Assembly: GCF_025127995.1 (NCBI RefSeq)
Contig: NZ_JAHLYP010000020.1
Span: 26,148-90,147 of the forward strand
Length of the DNA: 64,000 nt
Direction: 5' to 3'
Source of the DNA: Synechococcus sp. CS-1332
Lineage (GTDB): Bacteria; Cyanobacteriota; Cyanobacteriia; PCC-6307; Cyanobiaceae
The notes under the pieces were generated by a model that had not been told where the DNA came from, made no database searches, and saw only the letters and a program-made list of their open reading frames with translations. This document shows, piece after piece, positions 16,678 to 26,810 of this stretch (positions within the stretch are counted from its first letter, which is position 1; each line of letters begins with the position of its first letter). The translations under genes were made by a program, and so were the position numbers.

Positions 16678-18753
16678 TCATTTTCGGTTCTTACCGTTCA
16701 GACTGCCGAGATCAGCAGTCCGGTAAACTGATTCTGATCCTACGGATCTACGTTCCACTTGGAGCTGCAGTTCGTCGCTGTCGGAACTTTCTAGCTGCAG
16801 GTCGAACCAAAAGGTGGTTCCCGCCCCAGGATCGCTGACCATCTGGGCCCGGCTGCCGTGCTTCTCAACAATCCCCCTGACGATCGACAATCCCAGGCCC
16901 GTCCCCGCCTCGGTGTGGACCGCATTCTCCACCCGGTAGAAGCGCTCAAAGATTCGCTCTTGGTCGGACTCTGAGATGCCGCAGCCGGTATCGGAGATTT
17001 CAATGCGCAGCCTCGGCAGTGGGGAGGTAAGCGCGCAGTTTGGATGGACTCCGTCGCCGTTACTGGGTTCGAGTAGGCACTGGTCTGGCCAGATATAGGC
17101 CCTGATCATCAGCTGACCACCTTTCTGGGTGAACTTGAGGCCGTTGCCCACCAGGTTGTCGAACACCTGGAGCAGGAGATCCCAGTTGCCGCGGACCCGG
17201 GGCAAGTGCTGGTCACCGGAGAAGATCAAAGTGACACCCTTCTCCTCCGCGTTCAGCCGGTAGGTGCGCAGGGTCTGCTCGATGGCCGGGGCGAGGTCCA
17301 TGGGCTCCAGCTGCCAGACCCGGTCGGATTCCAGCCGGGACAGGTCGAGCACGTCGGTGACCAGCCTTGAGAGCCGGTCGGTCTCGGCGTTGGCGATGCT
17401 CAGGAATTCCTTCTGCTCCTCGGGGCTGAGCAGGTCGCCCATGTCGTGGAGCGTCTCCACATAGCTCTTGATGTTGCACAAGGGGGTGCGCAGCTCGTGG
17501 GAAACATTGCTGATGAAGCGGCTCTGGGCCGCATTCAGTTCCACCTCCCGGGTCAGGTCCTGGATCGTCATGGCGATGCCCTTGAGGCTTTCGCCGCTGG
17601 CATCCCGCACCGACTGGAGCACGATGCGCAGGGTCCGGGGGGGATCGCCGAAGCTGCAGCGCACCTCCGTGTTGTCCCGTTCACTGAGGATCAGGCTCTC
17701 CAGCGGATCGTGCAGTTCCATGGCCAGCCTGTCGGGCAGTTCGGCGGTCAGCTCGCTGCCCTCCAGGTTGCGGCCCTCCCAGCGGAACAGGCGCCTGGCC
17801 GTTGGGTTGGCCAGCACGATGAGGCCTTCGGCGTCGAGCAGCACGGCACCATCGGCCATGGTGGCGATCAGCGACTGCTGCTTCACCTGGGCAGCGGTGA
17901 GCTCCTCGATGTTGGCGGCCTTGTAGACCTCCAACTGGGAGGCCATGGTGTTGAACCCGTTGAGAAGCTCACCCAACTCACCGCCCACGGGCAGGGCGAT
18001 GCGGGTCTCGAAATTGCCGCCGGCGATCGAGCGCACCCCGCGCAGAAGTTCCTTCACCGGCTGGGTGATGGTGAGGGCGTTGAACACCGAGCCCAGGATC
18101 ACCAGCACCCAGATCGAGATGAACACCGCCACGGTCACCTCCCGGGTGAGGGCGGCACTGGCCAGGAGCGTTTCGTTGGGGTTGATGCCGAGGGCCACCA
18201 CCCCGAGGTAGCGGCCGTCGCTCACCATCGGCACGAACACATCGGTGACCTGGCCGTCCGGGGTGAGGTGCTGGCGGATCAGCGGGTTGTCGGGACGCCG
18301 CTGAATGTCGGCAGGCAGCTCCAGGCGGCGGCTGAGCAGGCGCTCGCCCATGCCGGTGCTACCACCCATGGGGATGCCCAGGTAGATCACCCCGTCGGAA
18401 TCGGCGAAGAAGATGTAGCGAAGGCTGCGGCTGGACTGCCAGAAGCGTTCGGCCACCGAGGCCAGTTCGCGGTCGTTGCCCTCGGCCACAAGGGGAGTGA
18501 CGTTGGCCGAGAGCAGCAGCCCGAGGTCCCGGGCAAAGCGGGTGTCACTCATCCGGGCATCCCGCTGGATGCCGTTGAGTGCCAGGAAGGTGATGCCCGT
18601 CATCAGCAGGCTCACCACGAGAGTGGCGACCGCAAGCAGTTTCGTCTGCAGGCTGAACTCAGCCCACCAGCGCCGCAGGCGCGCCCGCCAGAGGGTCAGG
18701 GAATCGGCCGGCTCGGCGCTGCTGCGGGCGGACCCTGGTTCGCTGAGCGTCAT
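16678..18753 (-). CDS. nblS: Membrane sensor histidine kinase, NblS/DspA/Hik33 type
   Basis: 691 residues. Two membrane segments (about residues 38-62 and 205-230) flank a periplasmic sensor domain. They are followed by HAMP (ITQPVKELLRGVRSIAGGNFE), a PAS domain (MADGAVLLDAEGLIVLANPTARRLF), HisKA with the phospho-acceptor His419 in FISNVSHELRTPLCNIKSY, and HATPase with DNLVGNGLKFT, ISDTGCGI and GTGLGLSIVRGIVEKHG. NblS-type kinases coordinate high-light and nutrient stress responses, usually with RpaB. The identification rests on architecture and the purD neighbourhood. A tail of about 35 polar residues follows the ATPase domain. Its start overlaps the purD stop. Confidence 0.9.
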   Translation of the reverse strand: MTLSEPGSARSSAEPADSLTLWRARLRRWWAEFSLQTKLLAVATLVVSLLMTGITFLALNGIQRDARMSDTRFARDLGLLLSANVTPLVAEGNDRELASVAERFWQSSRSLRYIFFADSDGVIYLGIPMGGSTGMGERLLSRRLELPADIQRRPDNPLIRQHLTPDGQVTDVFVPMVSDGRYLGVVALGINPNETLLASAALTREVTVAVFISIWVLVILGSVFNALTITQPVKELLRGVRSIAGGNFETRIALPVGGELGELLNGFNTMASQLEVYKAANIEELTAAQVKQQSLIATMADGAVLLDAEGLIVLANPTARRLFRWEGRNLEGSELTAELPDRLAMELHDPLESLILSERDNTEVRCSFGDPPRTLRIVLQSVRDASGESLKGIAMTIQDLTREVELNAAQSRFISNVSHELRTPLCNIKSYVETLHDMGDLLSPEEQKEFLSIANAETDRLSRLVTDVLDLSRLESDRVWQLEPMDLAPAIEQTLRTYRLNAEEKGVTLIFSGDQHLPRVRGNWDLLLQVFDNLVGNGLKFTQKGGQLMIRAYIWPDQCLLEPSNGDGVHPNCALTSPLPRLRIEISDTGCGISESDQERIFERFYRVENAVHTEAGTGLGLSIVRGIVEKHGSRAQMVSDPGAGTTFWFDLQLESSDSDELQLQVERRSVGSESVYRTADLGSLNGKNRK

Positions 18754-20108
18754 GGCCGCACCGGCGGTCGCGTCCGCACCTGGTGGCCGATGTCGCGGCG
18801 GTAGACCATGCCCTCGAAGCCAACCTGTCCCAGGCCGGCGTAGGCCCGCTCGAACGCCGCATCGAAATCCTCAGCCTGGGCCACCACGGCCAGCACCCTC
18901 CCTCCGGCGGTGACCACGTGACCGTCCTCGCCCCGGCGAGTGCCCGCGTGAAACAGCTGCAGGTCCGGGTCGTCCAGCAGGTCGCCGTGGATCGGATCAC
19001 CGCGACGAACCTCGCCGGGGTAGCCCTCGGCGGCGGCGATCACGCAGGCGCTGCAGCGGGGCTCGATCGTCAGGGGAGGGGCCCCCTCCAGGCAACCGGT
19101 GGCACAGGCCAGCAACACCCTGGCCAGCTCCGGGCCGAGCAGCGGCATCAGGGTCTCGCACTCCGGGTCGCCGAAGCGGCAGTTGAACTCGATCACCCGC
19201 GGACCGTCGCCGGTGAGCATCAAGCCGGCGAAAATCACGCCGCGGTAGTCGATGCCACGGGCCCGCAGGGCCGCCAGGATCGGCTCCAGCACCAGCTGGC
19301 GCACCTGCTCCATGCCCGCCCCATCGAGTAGCCGGGCGGGGGCGTAGGCCCCCATGCCACCGGTGTTGGGGCCCGTATCGCCTTCGCCGATGCGCTTGTG
19401 ATCCTGGGCCGGGGGCAGCAGCACCATGGTGCGGCCATCGGTGAGGGCGAACACCGACACCTCCGGGCCGTGCAGACGCTCCTCCAGCACCAGGGAGGGG
19501 GCGGCGCCGGCTTCACCAGGCGTGACGGCCTGGAAACGACCGGCGAACACCTCCTCGATGGCCTGCCGGCACTGCTCGAGGCTGTCGGCCACCGTTACGC
19601 CTTTGCCGGCAGCCAGCCCATCGGCTTTCACCACCAGGGGGCGGCCATGACGCTCGAGGGCGTCCAGGGCCTGCTGCTGATCCGTTGCCGGCCAATACCC
19701 CGCCGTGGGCACGCCCGCTTCTCGCATCAGGTCCTTGGCCCAGCGCTTGCTGGCTTCCAACAGGGCGCCATCCGCCCCGGGGCCGAAGACCGCCAGGCCC
19801 TCCGAGCGCAATCGATCCGCCAGACCGGCCGCCAGGGGCGCTTCCGGCCCCACCACCACCAGGTCGATGGCCCGCTCGCGGCAGGCTGCGGCCAGAGCCT
19901 CCTGGTCGTTTTCGGCGATGGCCAGCTGGCCGCAACCAGCCAGGGACGCGGTGCCACCGTTGCCGGGAGCCACCAGCACCTGCTCAACTCCGGGACAGCG
20001 CGCCAGGGCCCAGCCCAGGGCGTTCTCACGGCCACCGCCGCCAACCACAAGGATCCGGGCCGGCACCGACCCAGCCGGGGGAACATCAGCGGCGGTGGAC
20101 GAAACCAT
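18750..20108 (-). CDS. purD: Phosphoribosylamine-glycine ligase (GARS)
   Basis: 452 residues from ATG 20108; the longer frame upstream lacks homology. ATP-grasp features are ILVVGGGGRENALGWAL, DLVVVGPEAPLAAGLAD, FGPGADGALLEASKRWAKDLM, PLVVKADGLAAGKGV, and the C-terminal GPNTGGMGAY, IEFNCRFGDPECETLMPLL. It catalyses the second step of purine synthesis. It overlaps nblS by four bases (ATGA). It is divergent from a hypothetical gene leading into purC. Confidence 0.96.
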   Translation of the reverse strand: MVSSTAADVPPAGSVPARILVVGGGGRENALGWALARCPGVEQVLVAPGNGGTASLAGCGQLAIAENDQEALAAACRERAIDLVVVGPEAPLAAGLADRLRSEGLAVFGPGADGALLEASKRWAKDLMREAGVPTAGYWPATDQQQALDALERHGRPLVVKADGLAAGKGVTVADSLEQCRQAIEEVFAGRFQAVTPGEAGAAPSLVLEERLHGPEVSVFALTDGRTMVLLPPAQDHKRIGEGDTGPNTGGMGAYAPARLLDGAGMEQVRQLVLEPILAALRARGIDYRGVIFAGLMLTGDGPRVIEFNCRFGDPECETLMPLLGPELARVLLACATGCLEGAPPLTIEPRCSACVIAAAEGYPGEVRRGDPIHGDLLDDPDLQLFHAGTRRGEDGHVVTAGGRVLAVVAQAEDFDAAFERAYAGLGQVGFEGMVYRRDIGHQVRTRPPVRP

Positions 20109-20221
20109 GGGCAGAAAAGAGGAGCAGAACGGGGGTGGATCGGGGAGGAGAGCTCCCCTAGGTTGAGCGCCGGCACGGGTGCTGCACCGGTTGCCCTCAC
20201 CTGCCTTGCTGCCACTCCCCT

Positions 20222-21394
20222 TTGCCATTCTCTCCGACCGCCGTCTCGACTGCCGCCCCGCCCAGCGGATCCGGCCCGACCACCGGCCAGTCCCGGCGCT
20301 GGCAGCGGTGGCCACGGGGGTGGCGATGGGCGCTCCCGGGGACCCTTGGAGCGCTGGCCATCCTGGGGCTGTTGACGCCACTGGGTGCTGCGGCGGCCAT
20401 CCCCACGACCGCTGCGCCGTCAGTGGCAGCAGACCAGGAACCCCGGGGTCCTGCCGTAGACGGGGCAGAGACCGGAGCCTCCGGGCCGCCGCAGGAGTCC
20501 GAAGAACCGCCACCAATCCTCAGCGACAAGGCGTTCGCCGACCTGCTGCGCGACGGTGACCTGGAGCAGCTCGACGTGGCCTGTCGCCAGAGCGCCGAGG
20601 CCGATCTGGGTGAGCGCCTGAGGCAATTACAGCAACGGTTGCTGACACTCCATCCGGCCCCCCAGCCCCTGGAGGTGGTGCTGGCCAACGCCGACGTGCT
20701 GCTGAGCTGCCGGGCGCCCAGCGAGGCCATGGACGTGCTGAACCGCTTCGGGCCGGCCGCCGGAGCCGAGCGGATCCAGTGGTTGCAGCTGCAGTGGCGC
20801 GCTGCCTCGGCGGGGCTGGACCATCGCCGGGCGGCCCTGGCCCTGGAGCGGCTGCGGCAGGAGAGCGGAACGTCCCTGGATGGCATCGCCCTGCCGCTGC
20901 AACGCCAGGAGGATGGCACCGTGATCAGTCGCTCCGCGCTGGAACTGCTGGCTCTGCATCTCGAATCGCGGGGCTTCCCCCGGGTTGGCGGCGACCTGCT
21001 GGTGCGGGCCCGCCAGGGTGGCCTGGCGGGGGCCCTGCGTCTGCAGCAGGCGGTGGGGTTGCTGGTGGAACTGCCGGCGCCTGAGCGGGAGGCCCTGCTG
21101 GAGGCGGCCCTCGACCAGGCGGCGGCGGCGGGGGCCTGGGGCCTGGTGGCGGAGCTGCTGGACACCCAGGCCGCCTTGCCCTCCGGGCGGGCCGTGGAGC
21201 GCCGCCTGCGGCTCAGCGGCCGCATCGACGACGCCTACGGGGAATGGCGCTGGCGGCGCGAGGATCCGGCTTCGGCCCCGCGCGCCCGCCAACTGGAGAT
21301 CCAGCTGCGTTCCCCCCGCGACCCTGGCGGCCATGCCGCCGATCTCCCGGTGCCGGCGACGGAACCGGCCCCGACCACGACGCCCGCCCCATGA
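20222..21394 (+). CDS. Hypothetical secreted or membrane-anchored alpha-helical protein
   Basis: 390 residues. An N-terminal basic region is followed by one hydrophobic segment ([23 protein letters not shown]), either a signal peptide or an anchor, and a proline-rich linker. The rest is Leu/Ala/Arg-rich and predicted helical, with repeat-like pairs resembling TPR-type solenoids (for example [28 protein letters not shown]). No catalytic motif was recognised. Its stop overlaps the purC ATG (ATGA), so it is co-translated with purC; its role is unknown. Confidence 0.7.
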   Translation: MPFSPTAVSTAAPPSGSGPTTGQSRRWQRWPRGWRWALPGTLGALAILGLLTPLGAAAAIPTTAAPSVAADQEPRGPAVDGAETGASGPPQESEEPPPILSDKAFADLLRDGDLEQLDVACRQSAEADLGERLRQLQQRLLTLHPAPQPLEVVLANADVLLSCRAPSEAMDVLNRFGPAAGAERIQWLQLQWRAASAGLDHRRAALALERLRQESGTSLDGIALPLQRQEDGTVISRSALELLALHLESRGFPRVGGDLLVRARQGGLAGALRLQQAVGLLVELPAPEREALLEAALDQAAAAGAWGLVAELLDTQAALPSGRAVERRLRLSGRIDDAYGEWRWRREDPASAPRARQLEIQLRSPRDPGGHAADLPVPATEPAPTTTPAP

Positions 21395-22149
21395 CCCTCA
21401 TTCCTGCCACCGGCCGCCTCCTCTACGAAGGCAAGGCGAAGCGGGTCTATGCCACCGACCAGGACGACCTGGTGGCCGTGGAATACAAGGACGACGCCAC
21501 GGCCTTCAATGCCCTCAAGAAGGCCCAGCTGCTCGGCAAGGGGGCCCTCAACTGCCGCATCTCCGCTTTGCTGTTCGAGCACCTGGAGCGGCTGGGGGTG
21601 CCCACCCACTACCTGGGCCTGCAGGGGGATCACTGGATGCTGGTGCGGCCGGTGAGGGTGGTGCCGGTGGAGGTGGTGGTGCGGAACGTGGCCGCCGGTT
21701 CCCTCTGCCGCCAGATGCCGATCGCAGCGGGCACCCCCCTGGATCCGCCCCTGCTCGATCTGTACTACAAGGACGACGCCCTGGGCGATCCCCTGCTGAG
21801 TGAGGCGCGGCTGGAGCGCCTCCAGCTGGTGACGCCCGACCAGCTGGAGGCGATCAGGGACCTGGCCTTCCGCGTCAACGGCGGCCTGCGTGCGCTTTTC
21901 GCCCAGGTGGGGCTCGACCTGGTGGATTTCAAGATCGAACTGGGCTTCACCAGCACGGGCGAATTGGTGGTGGCTGACGAGATCAGCCCCGACACCTGCC
22001 GCCTGTGGAACCGATCGGTGAGCGACGTCGAGGCGAGGATTCTGGACAAGGACCGTTTCCGCCAGGACCTGGGCGGAGTTGTCGAGGCCTACGGGGAGGT
22101 CCTCAAACGGGTCCAAGGGGTCTGTCCCGAACCGCGGGTCTACGGGTAA
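21391..22149 (+). CDS. purC: SAICAR synthetase
   Basis: 252 residues from ATG 21391, which overlaps the upstream stop; the longer frame upstream is out-of-family. Motifs are [55 protein letters not shown] and [15 protein letters not shown]. The enzyme condenses CAIR with aspartate in purine synthesis. The gene is placed between purD and bamA. Confidence 0.96.
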   Translation: MTLIPATGRLLYEGKAKRVYATDQDDLVAVEYKDDATAFNALKKAQLLGKGALNCRISALLFEHLERLGVPTHYLGLQGDHWMLVRPVRVVPVEVVVRNVAAGSLCRQMPIAAGTPLDPPLLDLYYKDDALGDPLLSEARLERLQLVTPDQLEAIRDLAFRVNGGLRALFAQVGLDLVDFKIELGFTSTGELVVADEISPDTCRLWNRSVSDVEARILDKDRFRQDLGGVVEAYGEVLKRVQGVCPEPRVYG

Positions 22150-22192
22150 GGTCAGCGGAATTTGCGGCCTGGCCGCTCTGCAGACGACATCC

Positions 22193-24604
22193 ATGATTGG
22201 CGTTCGCCTCGGCAGGCCCCACATCCTTCGAAGCGTCACGCCCCGGGCGGCGACCGCCTCCTTGCCACTGCTCGTGGCCCTGGTGCTGGCAGGCGGCCAG
22301 GCCAGGGCGGTCGAGACTCCCCCTACCAAGCGCGAGGGTCAGGCCCCGGTGCCCTCGCTGGCTCAGGCTGGCGCCGATCCTTTCGCTGCCCCGGCCGACG
22401 TCGCCCCTGCCCCCACCGGCACCCCAGCAGCACCCGCCCCCGGAGCCAGCCCAGCCACCCCCGCCACTCCAACTCCAGCCACTCCAGCCCCAGCTACCCC
22501 TGGCGCCCCCGCCGCCAGCGACGACCGGCCCGGCAAGCCCGCCCTCGGACCAGCCCCCTCCCCCGCCGCATCAACCGAGCCCCGGGTGCTGATCAGCGAG
22601 GTGGTGATCGAAGGCCTGGCGGATCATCCGGAGCGTGAGCGGCTGGAGTTGGCTGCCTATGCCGTCATGGCGGTGACACCCGGCAACGCGATCACCCGCA
22701 GCGAACTGGAAACGGATCTGCAGGCCATCTACGCCACTGGCTGGTTCTCGGACGTCCGGATCCAGCCCCAGGACGGCCCCCTTGGGGTGAGGCTGGTGGT
22801 CTCGGTGGTGCCCAACCCAGTGCTCACCAAAGTGAGCCTCGATCCCGTCGACGCCAAGCTGCCCGACACGGTGCTGCAGGACACCTTCGCCGGTGACTAC
22901 GGCAAGACCCTCAACCTGGTCACCCTGCAGGGCCGCATGCAGGAACTGCAGAAGTGGTATGCCGACCAGGGCTTCTCCCTGGCCCGCGTCACCGGCCCCT
23001 CCCGGGTCGGCCCCGATGGCGACGTCCAGTTACTGGTGCGCCAGGGCACGGTCAAGGGTGTGGAGGTGCAGTTCCTCAACAAGGAGGGATCGGCCACCAA
23101 CGACAAGGGCCAGCCGATCAAGGGCAAGACCAAGGAGTGGGTGATCACCCGGGAGATTTCGATCAAGACCGGCGAGGTCTTCAACCGCCGCAACCTCGAG
23201 GACGACCTCAAACGGCTCTATGGCACCGGCCTGTTCAGCGACGTCAAGGTAACCCTGCGTCCTGAACCGGAGGATCCCGGCTCGGTCGTGATTGTGCTGG
23301 GGGTCGTCGAGCAGTCGACCGGTTCCCTCTCCGGTGGTCTGGGCTACAGCCAGAGCCAGGGTGTCTTCGGCCAGATCCAGGTGCAGGACAGCAACCTGTT
23401 CGGCCGCGCCTGGGACCTCTCCACCAGCTTCACCTACGGGCAGTTCGGCGGCCTGGCCGATATCTCCTTCAGCGACCCCTGGATCAAGGGGGACCGGTTC
23501 CGGACCGCCTTCCGCTTCAAGGCCTTCATCAGCCGGGACGCCCCCCAGGTGTTCCAGAGCCAGAACAACGGCAACATCTTCACCGTCTCCGACTTCTACC
23601 AGGCCCCTGGTACCCAGGTCGCCTACAACATCTTCTCGCCGATCAACCCCCTCGGGGATGTCTTCCCGTCGGTGACGGCGGCCCGCATCGCCGCCGAAAC
23701 CACCGGTCAGAACCTCAGCTGGTTCCAGTTCGACGGCAACAGCGTGCTGATCCAGCGCGTCGGCGCCAACGTTCAGTTCGTGCGGCCCCTCAACGGCGGC
23801 AACCCCTTCAAGCGGGCCCCCTGGACCGTGCTGCTGGGTCTGACCGGCCAGGTGGCCACGCCGATGGACTTCTCCGGCACCTCCCGCCGCTTCGGTCTGG
23901 CCACCCCGAACGAGGCCACCGCACTCTTCACCGCTCCCACCAACTCGATCATCTGCCTGGCCTACAACTGCGCCGCCCGCAACCAGTTGCTGGGCCTGCG
24001 GTTGGCGGCAACGATGAGCACCCTCAACGATCCCCGCAACCCCACCAAGGGCAACTTCCTCAGCCTCGGCACCGAACAGTTCTTCTCAGTGGGTCCCGAC
24101 TCGCCCACCTTCAACCGACTGCGGGGCAGCTTCACCCATTACATCCCGGTCCGCTGGCTGAAGTTCTACAAGGGGTGCCGGCCCAAAGCCGGCGAGACCG
24201 AAGACTGCAAACAGGCCCTGGCCTTCCAGGTGTCCGCCGGCACGGTGATCGGCGATCTGCCCCCCTATGAAGCCTTCTGCCTGGGCGGCGGCAACTCGGT
24301 GCGGGGTTACTTCGACTGCGATCTTGGCGTGGGCCGCAGTTTCGGCGAGGCCACGATCGAATACCGATTCCCCCTGTTCAGCATCGTCAGCGGCGAGCTG
24401 TTCGTCGATGGCGGCACCACCTTCGGCAGCCAGACGAAAGTGCCCGGCAACCTGGGCGGTCTGCTCAACAAGCCTGGCTCCGGCTTCTCGATCGGCACCG
24501 GCCTGATCGTCACCACCCCGGTCGGCCCCCTGCGACTGGAAGTGGCGAGCCAGGACTTCACTGGCGAATGGCGCTTCAACCTCGGCGTGGGCTGGAAGTT
24601 CTAG
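22193..24604 (+). CDS. bamA: BamA/Omp85 outer-membrane assembly protein
   Basis: 803 residues from ATG 22193. The N-terminal signal sequence (LLVALVLAGGQARA) is followed by a Pro/Ala/Thr-rich linker of about 90 residues. Three POTRA domains come next: VLISEVVIEGLADHPERERLE; LTKVSLDPVDAKLPDTVLQ; VKGVEVQFLNKEG. A C-terminal 16-strand barrel ends in the aromatic signature FNLGVGWKF. The barrel has the expected VRGY-like loop motif (SVRGYFDCDLG). It inserts beta-barrel proteins into the outer membrane. Three POTRA domains are normal for cyanobacterial Omp85. Confidence 0.95.
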   Translation: MIGVRLGRPHILRSVTPRAATASLPLLVALVLAGGQARAVETPPTKREGQAPVPSLAQAGADPFAAPADVAPAPTGTPAAPAPGASPATPATPTPATPAPATPGAPAASDDRPGKPALGPAPSPAASTEPRVLISEVVIEGLADHPERERLELAAYAVMAVTPGNAITRSELETDLQAIYATGWFSDVRIQPQDGPLGVRLVVSVVPNPVLTKVSLDPVDAKLPDTVLQDTFAGDYGKTLNLVTLQGRMQELQKWYADQGFSLARVTGPSRVGPDGDVQLLVRQGTVKGVEVQFLNKEGSATNDKGQPIKGKTKEWVITREISIKTGEVFNRRNLEDDLKRLYGTGLFSDVKVTLRPEPEDPGSVVIVLGVVEQSTGSLSGGLGYSQSQGVFGQIQVQDSNLFGRAWDLSTSFTYGQFGGLADISFSDPWIKGDRFRTAFRFKAFISRDAPQVFQSQNNGNIFTVSDFYQAPGTQVAYNIFSPINPLGDVFPSVTAARIAAETTGQNLSWFQFDGNSVLIQRVGANVQFVRPLNGGNPFKRAPWTVLLGLTGQVATPMDFSGTSRRFGLATPNEATALFTAPTNSIICLAYNCAARNQLLGLRLAATMSTLNDPRNPTKGNFLSLGTEQFFSVGPDSPTFNRLRGSFTHYIPVRWLKFYKGCRPKAGETEDCKQALAFQVSAGTVIGDLPPYEAFCLGGGNSVRGYFDCDLGVGRSFGEATIEYRFPLFSIVSGELFVDGGTTFGSQTKVPGNLGGLLNKPGSGFSIGTGLIVTTPVGPLRLEVASQDFTGEWRFNLGVGWKF

Positions 24605-25476
24605 TGACCAGCTGGCCCAGCGACTACCGCCAGGCCTGGACCCTCCGCTCCTCCGTGGAGCGCACCGGGGTCGGGCTGCACAGCGGCGCCATCTCCCGCG
24701 TCCGCCTCGGCCCCTCGGAGCGTCCTGGCTACTGGCTGGGCTGGCTGGACGCCCCGCAACGCCCCCTGCAGCAACTCGGCCCCGAGCAGGTGAGCGACAC
24801 CCGCCTCTGCACCTGCCTGCAGCTGGGGGATCGTCGCCTGGCGACGGTGGAGCACCTGCTCGCGGCCCTCGCCGGCACCGGCGTCAGCCAGGCGGAGCTG
24901 CTGGTGGAGGGGGAGGAGATCCCCCTGCTGGACGGCTCGGGGCTTCCCTGGGTCGAAGCCATCAGCGAGGCGGGGCTCTGCAGCCAGGGTGAGCGCCTCG
25001 AGCCCCCCCTGCCGTCCCTGCCCCTCACCCTTCACCAAGGCCAGAGTTTCGTGGTAGCCCTGCCGAGCGACCGGCTGCGCCTGGCGGCGGCCATCGACTT
25101 TCCCCAGGCGGCCATCGGCCGCCAGCTCTACGCCCTGGATCTCACCCCAGAGAGCTTCGTGGCGGAGATCGCTCCGGCCCGCACCTTCGGCTTCCGGGAG
25201 CAGGTGGAGCAGCTGCTGGCCGCAGGGCTGATCCGCGGCGGTGCCCTCGACAATGCCCTGGTCTGCGACGGTGATGGCTGGGTCAATCCACCACTGCGCT
25301 TCAGCGACGAACCGGTGCGCCATAAGCTGCTGGATCTGCTGGGAGATCTGGCGTTGGTGGGCCTTCCCCGGGCCCACGTCTTCGCCTACCGCGGTTCCCA
25401 TGGCCTGCACACCGCCATGGCCGCGGCCCTTGCGGCCCAGGCGCCCCGCCTGCCCGTGCCCGTCCCGATCCACTGA
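24604..25476 (+). CDS. lpxC: UDP-3-O-acyl-N-acetylglucosamine deacetylase
   Basis: 290 residues from GTG 24604, which shares its first G with the bamA stop (TAGTG). The zinc-site motifs are present: [63 protein letters not shown] and [10 protein letters not shown]. It commits UDP-acyl-GlcNAc to lipid A synthesis. Tight coupling with bamA, fabZ, lpxA and lpxB makes an outer-membrane biogenesis operon. Confidence 0.95.
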   Translation: MTSWPSDYRQAWTLRSSVERTGVGLHSGAISRVRLGPSERPGYWLGWLDAPQRPLQQLGPEQVSDTRLCTCLQLGDRRLATVEHLLAALAGTGVSQAELLVEGEEIPLLDGSGLPWVEAISEAGLCSQGERLEPPLPSLPLTLHQGQSFVVALPSDRLRLAAAIDFPQAAIGRQLYALDLTPESFVAEIAPARTFGFREQVEQLLAAGLIRGGALDNALVCDGDGWVNPPLRFSDEPVRHKLLDLLGDLALVGLPRAHVFAYRGSHGLHTAMAAALAAQAPRLPVPVPIH

Positions 25477-25480
25477 TTCC

Positions 25481-25984
25481 TTGACCGTTCTCCCCTCCGC
25501 CGCTCCCCAGGCCGCCACGGCCGCCTGCCCCGCCGCCGACCCGGCGCGGGCCGTGGTGCTCAGCAGCGAACAGATCCTCAACCTGCTCCCCCATCGCTAC
25601 CCCTTCGCCCTGGTGGATCGGGTGATTGAGTACGTCCCAGGCAAGCGGGCGGTGGCGCTCAAGAACGTCACCTTCAACGAACCGCAGTTCCAGGGCCATT
25701 TTCCCGGCCGCCCCTTGATGCCCGGCGTCCTGATCGTCGAGGCCATGGCCCAGGTGGGGGGCCTGATCGTCACCCAGATGCCCGATCTGCCCAAGGGCCT
25801 GTTCGTTTTCGCGGGCATCGACGGTGTACGTTTCCGGCGGCCCGTGGTACCCGGCGATCAGCTCCTGATCACCTGCGAACTGCTCAGCCTCAAGCGCAAG
25901 CGCTTCGGCAAGGTGCACGCCACCGCCACGGTCGATGGCGAGCGGGTTTGCTCGGGCGAGCTGATGTTCTCGCTCGTGGACTGA
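25481..25984 (+). CDS. fabZ: 3-hydroxyacyl-ACP dehydratase FabZ
   Basis: About 167 residues from TTG 25481; no ATG lies near the conserved start, so the exact N-terminus is uncertain. The hot-dog fold motifs [43 protein letters not shown] and [14 protein letters not shown] are present, with catalytic His in PHRYPF-FQGHFPG and Glu in IVEAMAQ. It dehydrates beta-hydroxyacyl-ACP in fatty-acid synthesis and competes with LpxA for substrate. The gap after lpxC is four bases. Confidence 0.94.
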   Translation: MTVLPSAAPQAATAACPAADPARAVVLSSEQILNLLPHRYPFALVDRVIEYVPGKRAVALKNVTFNEPQFQGHFPGRPLMPGVLIVEAMAQVGGLIVTQMPDLPKGLFVFAGIDGVRFRRPVVPGDQLLITCELLSLKRKRFGKVHATATVDGERVCSGELMFSLVD

Positions 25985-25988
25985 CGCG

Positions 25989-26810
25989 ATGTCGAGTACT
26001 GCCATGACGACATCCGTGCATCCCACGGCCCTGGTCGATCCCCGGGCCCGATTGTCCCCCGGTGTGGAGATCGGTCCCTATTCCGTCATCGGTCCGGAGG
26101 TGGAGATCGGCGAAGGCAGTCGCATCGGTCCCCATGTCGTGATCGACGGGCGGGTGCGGATGGGCAAGGGCAACCGGATCTTTCCGGGGGCCTGCATCGG
26201 CCTTGAACCCCAGGATCTCAAGTACGGCGGTGCCCCTACCGAAGTGGTGATGGGGGACGAGAACACGATCCGGGAGTGCGTCACCATCAACCGGGCCACG
26301 GCCGAAGGGGAGAGCACTGTCCTCGGCAACGGCAACCTGTTGATGGCCTATAGCCACATCGGCCACAACTGCCAGCTCTCCGACCGCATCGTGATCGCCA
26401 ACGGTGTGGCTGTGGCGGGTCACGTGGTGATCGGGGACCGCGCCGTGATCGGCGGCGTGCTCGGGATCCACCAGTTCGTCCACATCGGCAGTCTGGCGAT
26501 GGTGGGCGGCATGAGCCGGATTGATCGGGATGTGCCCCCCTTCATGACGGTGGAAGGCCATCCCGGCCGCATCCGGGGCCTGAACCGTGTCGGACTGCGC
26601 CGCAGCGGTGTGGCCCAGCTGGACGACGGCGCCCAGTTCCGCCAGCTGCAGGATCTCTGGACCCTCATCTACCGCAGCGATCTGGTGTTGGCGACCGCCC
26701 TGCGGCAGGCGCGGGAGCGTCCCCTGCTGGCCGCGGCCGATGAGCTGTGCGCCTTTCTGGAGGCCTCGGTGGGGCCGGGCCGGCGCGGACCGCTGCCGGC
26801 CCAGCGCTGA
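25989..26810 (+). CDS. lpxA: UDP-N-acetylglucosamine acyltransferase
   Basis: 273 residues from ATG 25989 (an alternative ATG at 26004 precedes the conserved VHPTALVDP). The left-handed beta-helix hexapeptide repeats run from VHPTALVD to about residue 180. [23 protein letters not shown] contains the catalytic His region, and [20 protein letters not shown] is LpxA-specific. It performs the first acylation of lipid A synthesis. The stop overlaps the lpxB ATG (TGATG). Confidence 0.95.
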   Translation: MSSTAMTTSVHPTALVDPRARLSPGVEIGPYSVIGPEVEIGEGSRIGPHVVIDGRVRMGKGNRIFPGACIGLEPQDLKYGGAPTEVVMGDENTIRECVTINRATAEGESTVLGNGNLLMAYSHIGHNCQLSDRIVIANGVAVAGHVVIGDRAVIGGVLGIHQFVHIGSLAMVGGMSRIDRDVPPFMTVEGHPGRIRGLNRVGLRRSGVAQLDDGAQFRQLQDLWTLIYRSDLVLATALRQARERPLLAAADELCAFLEASVGPGRRGPLPAQR

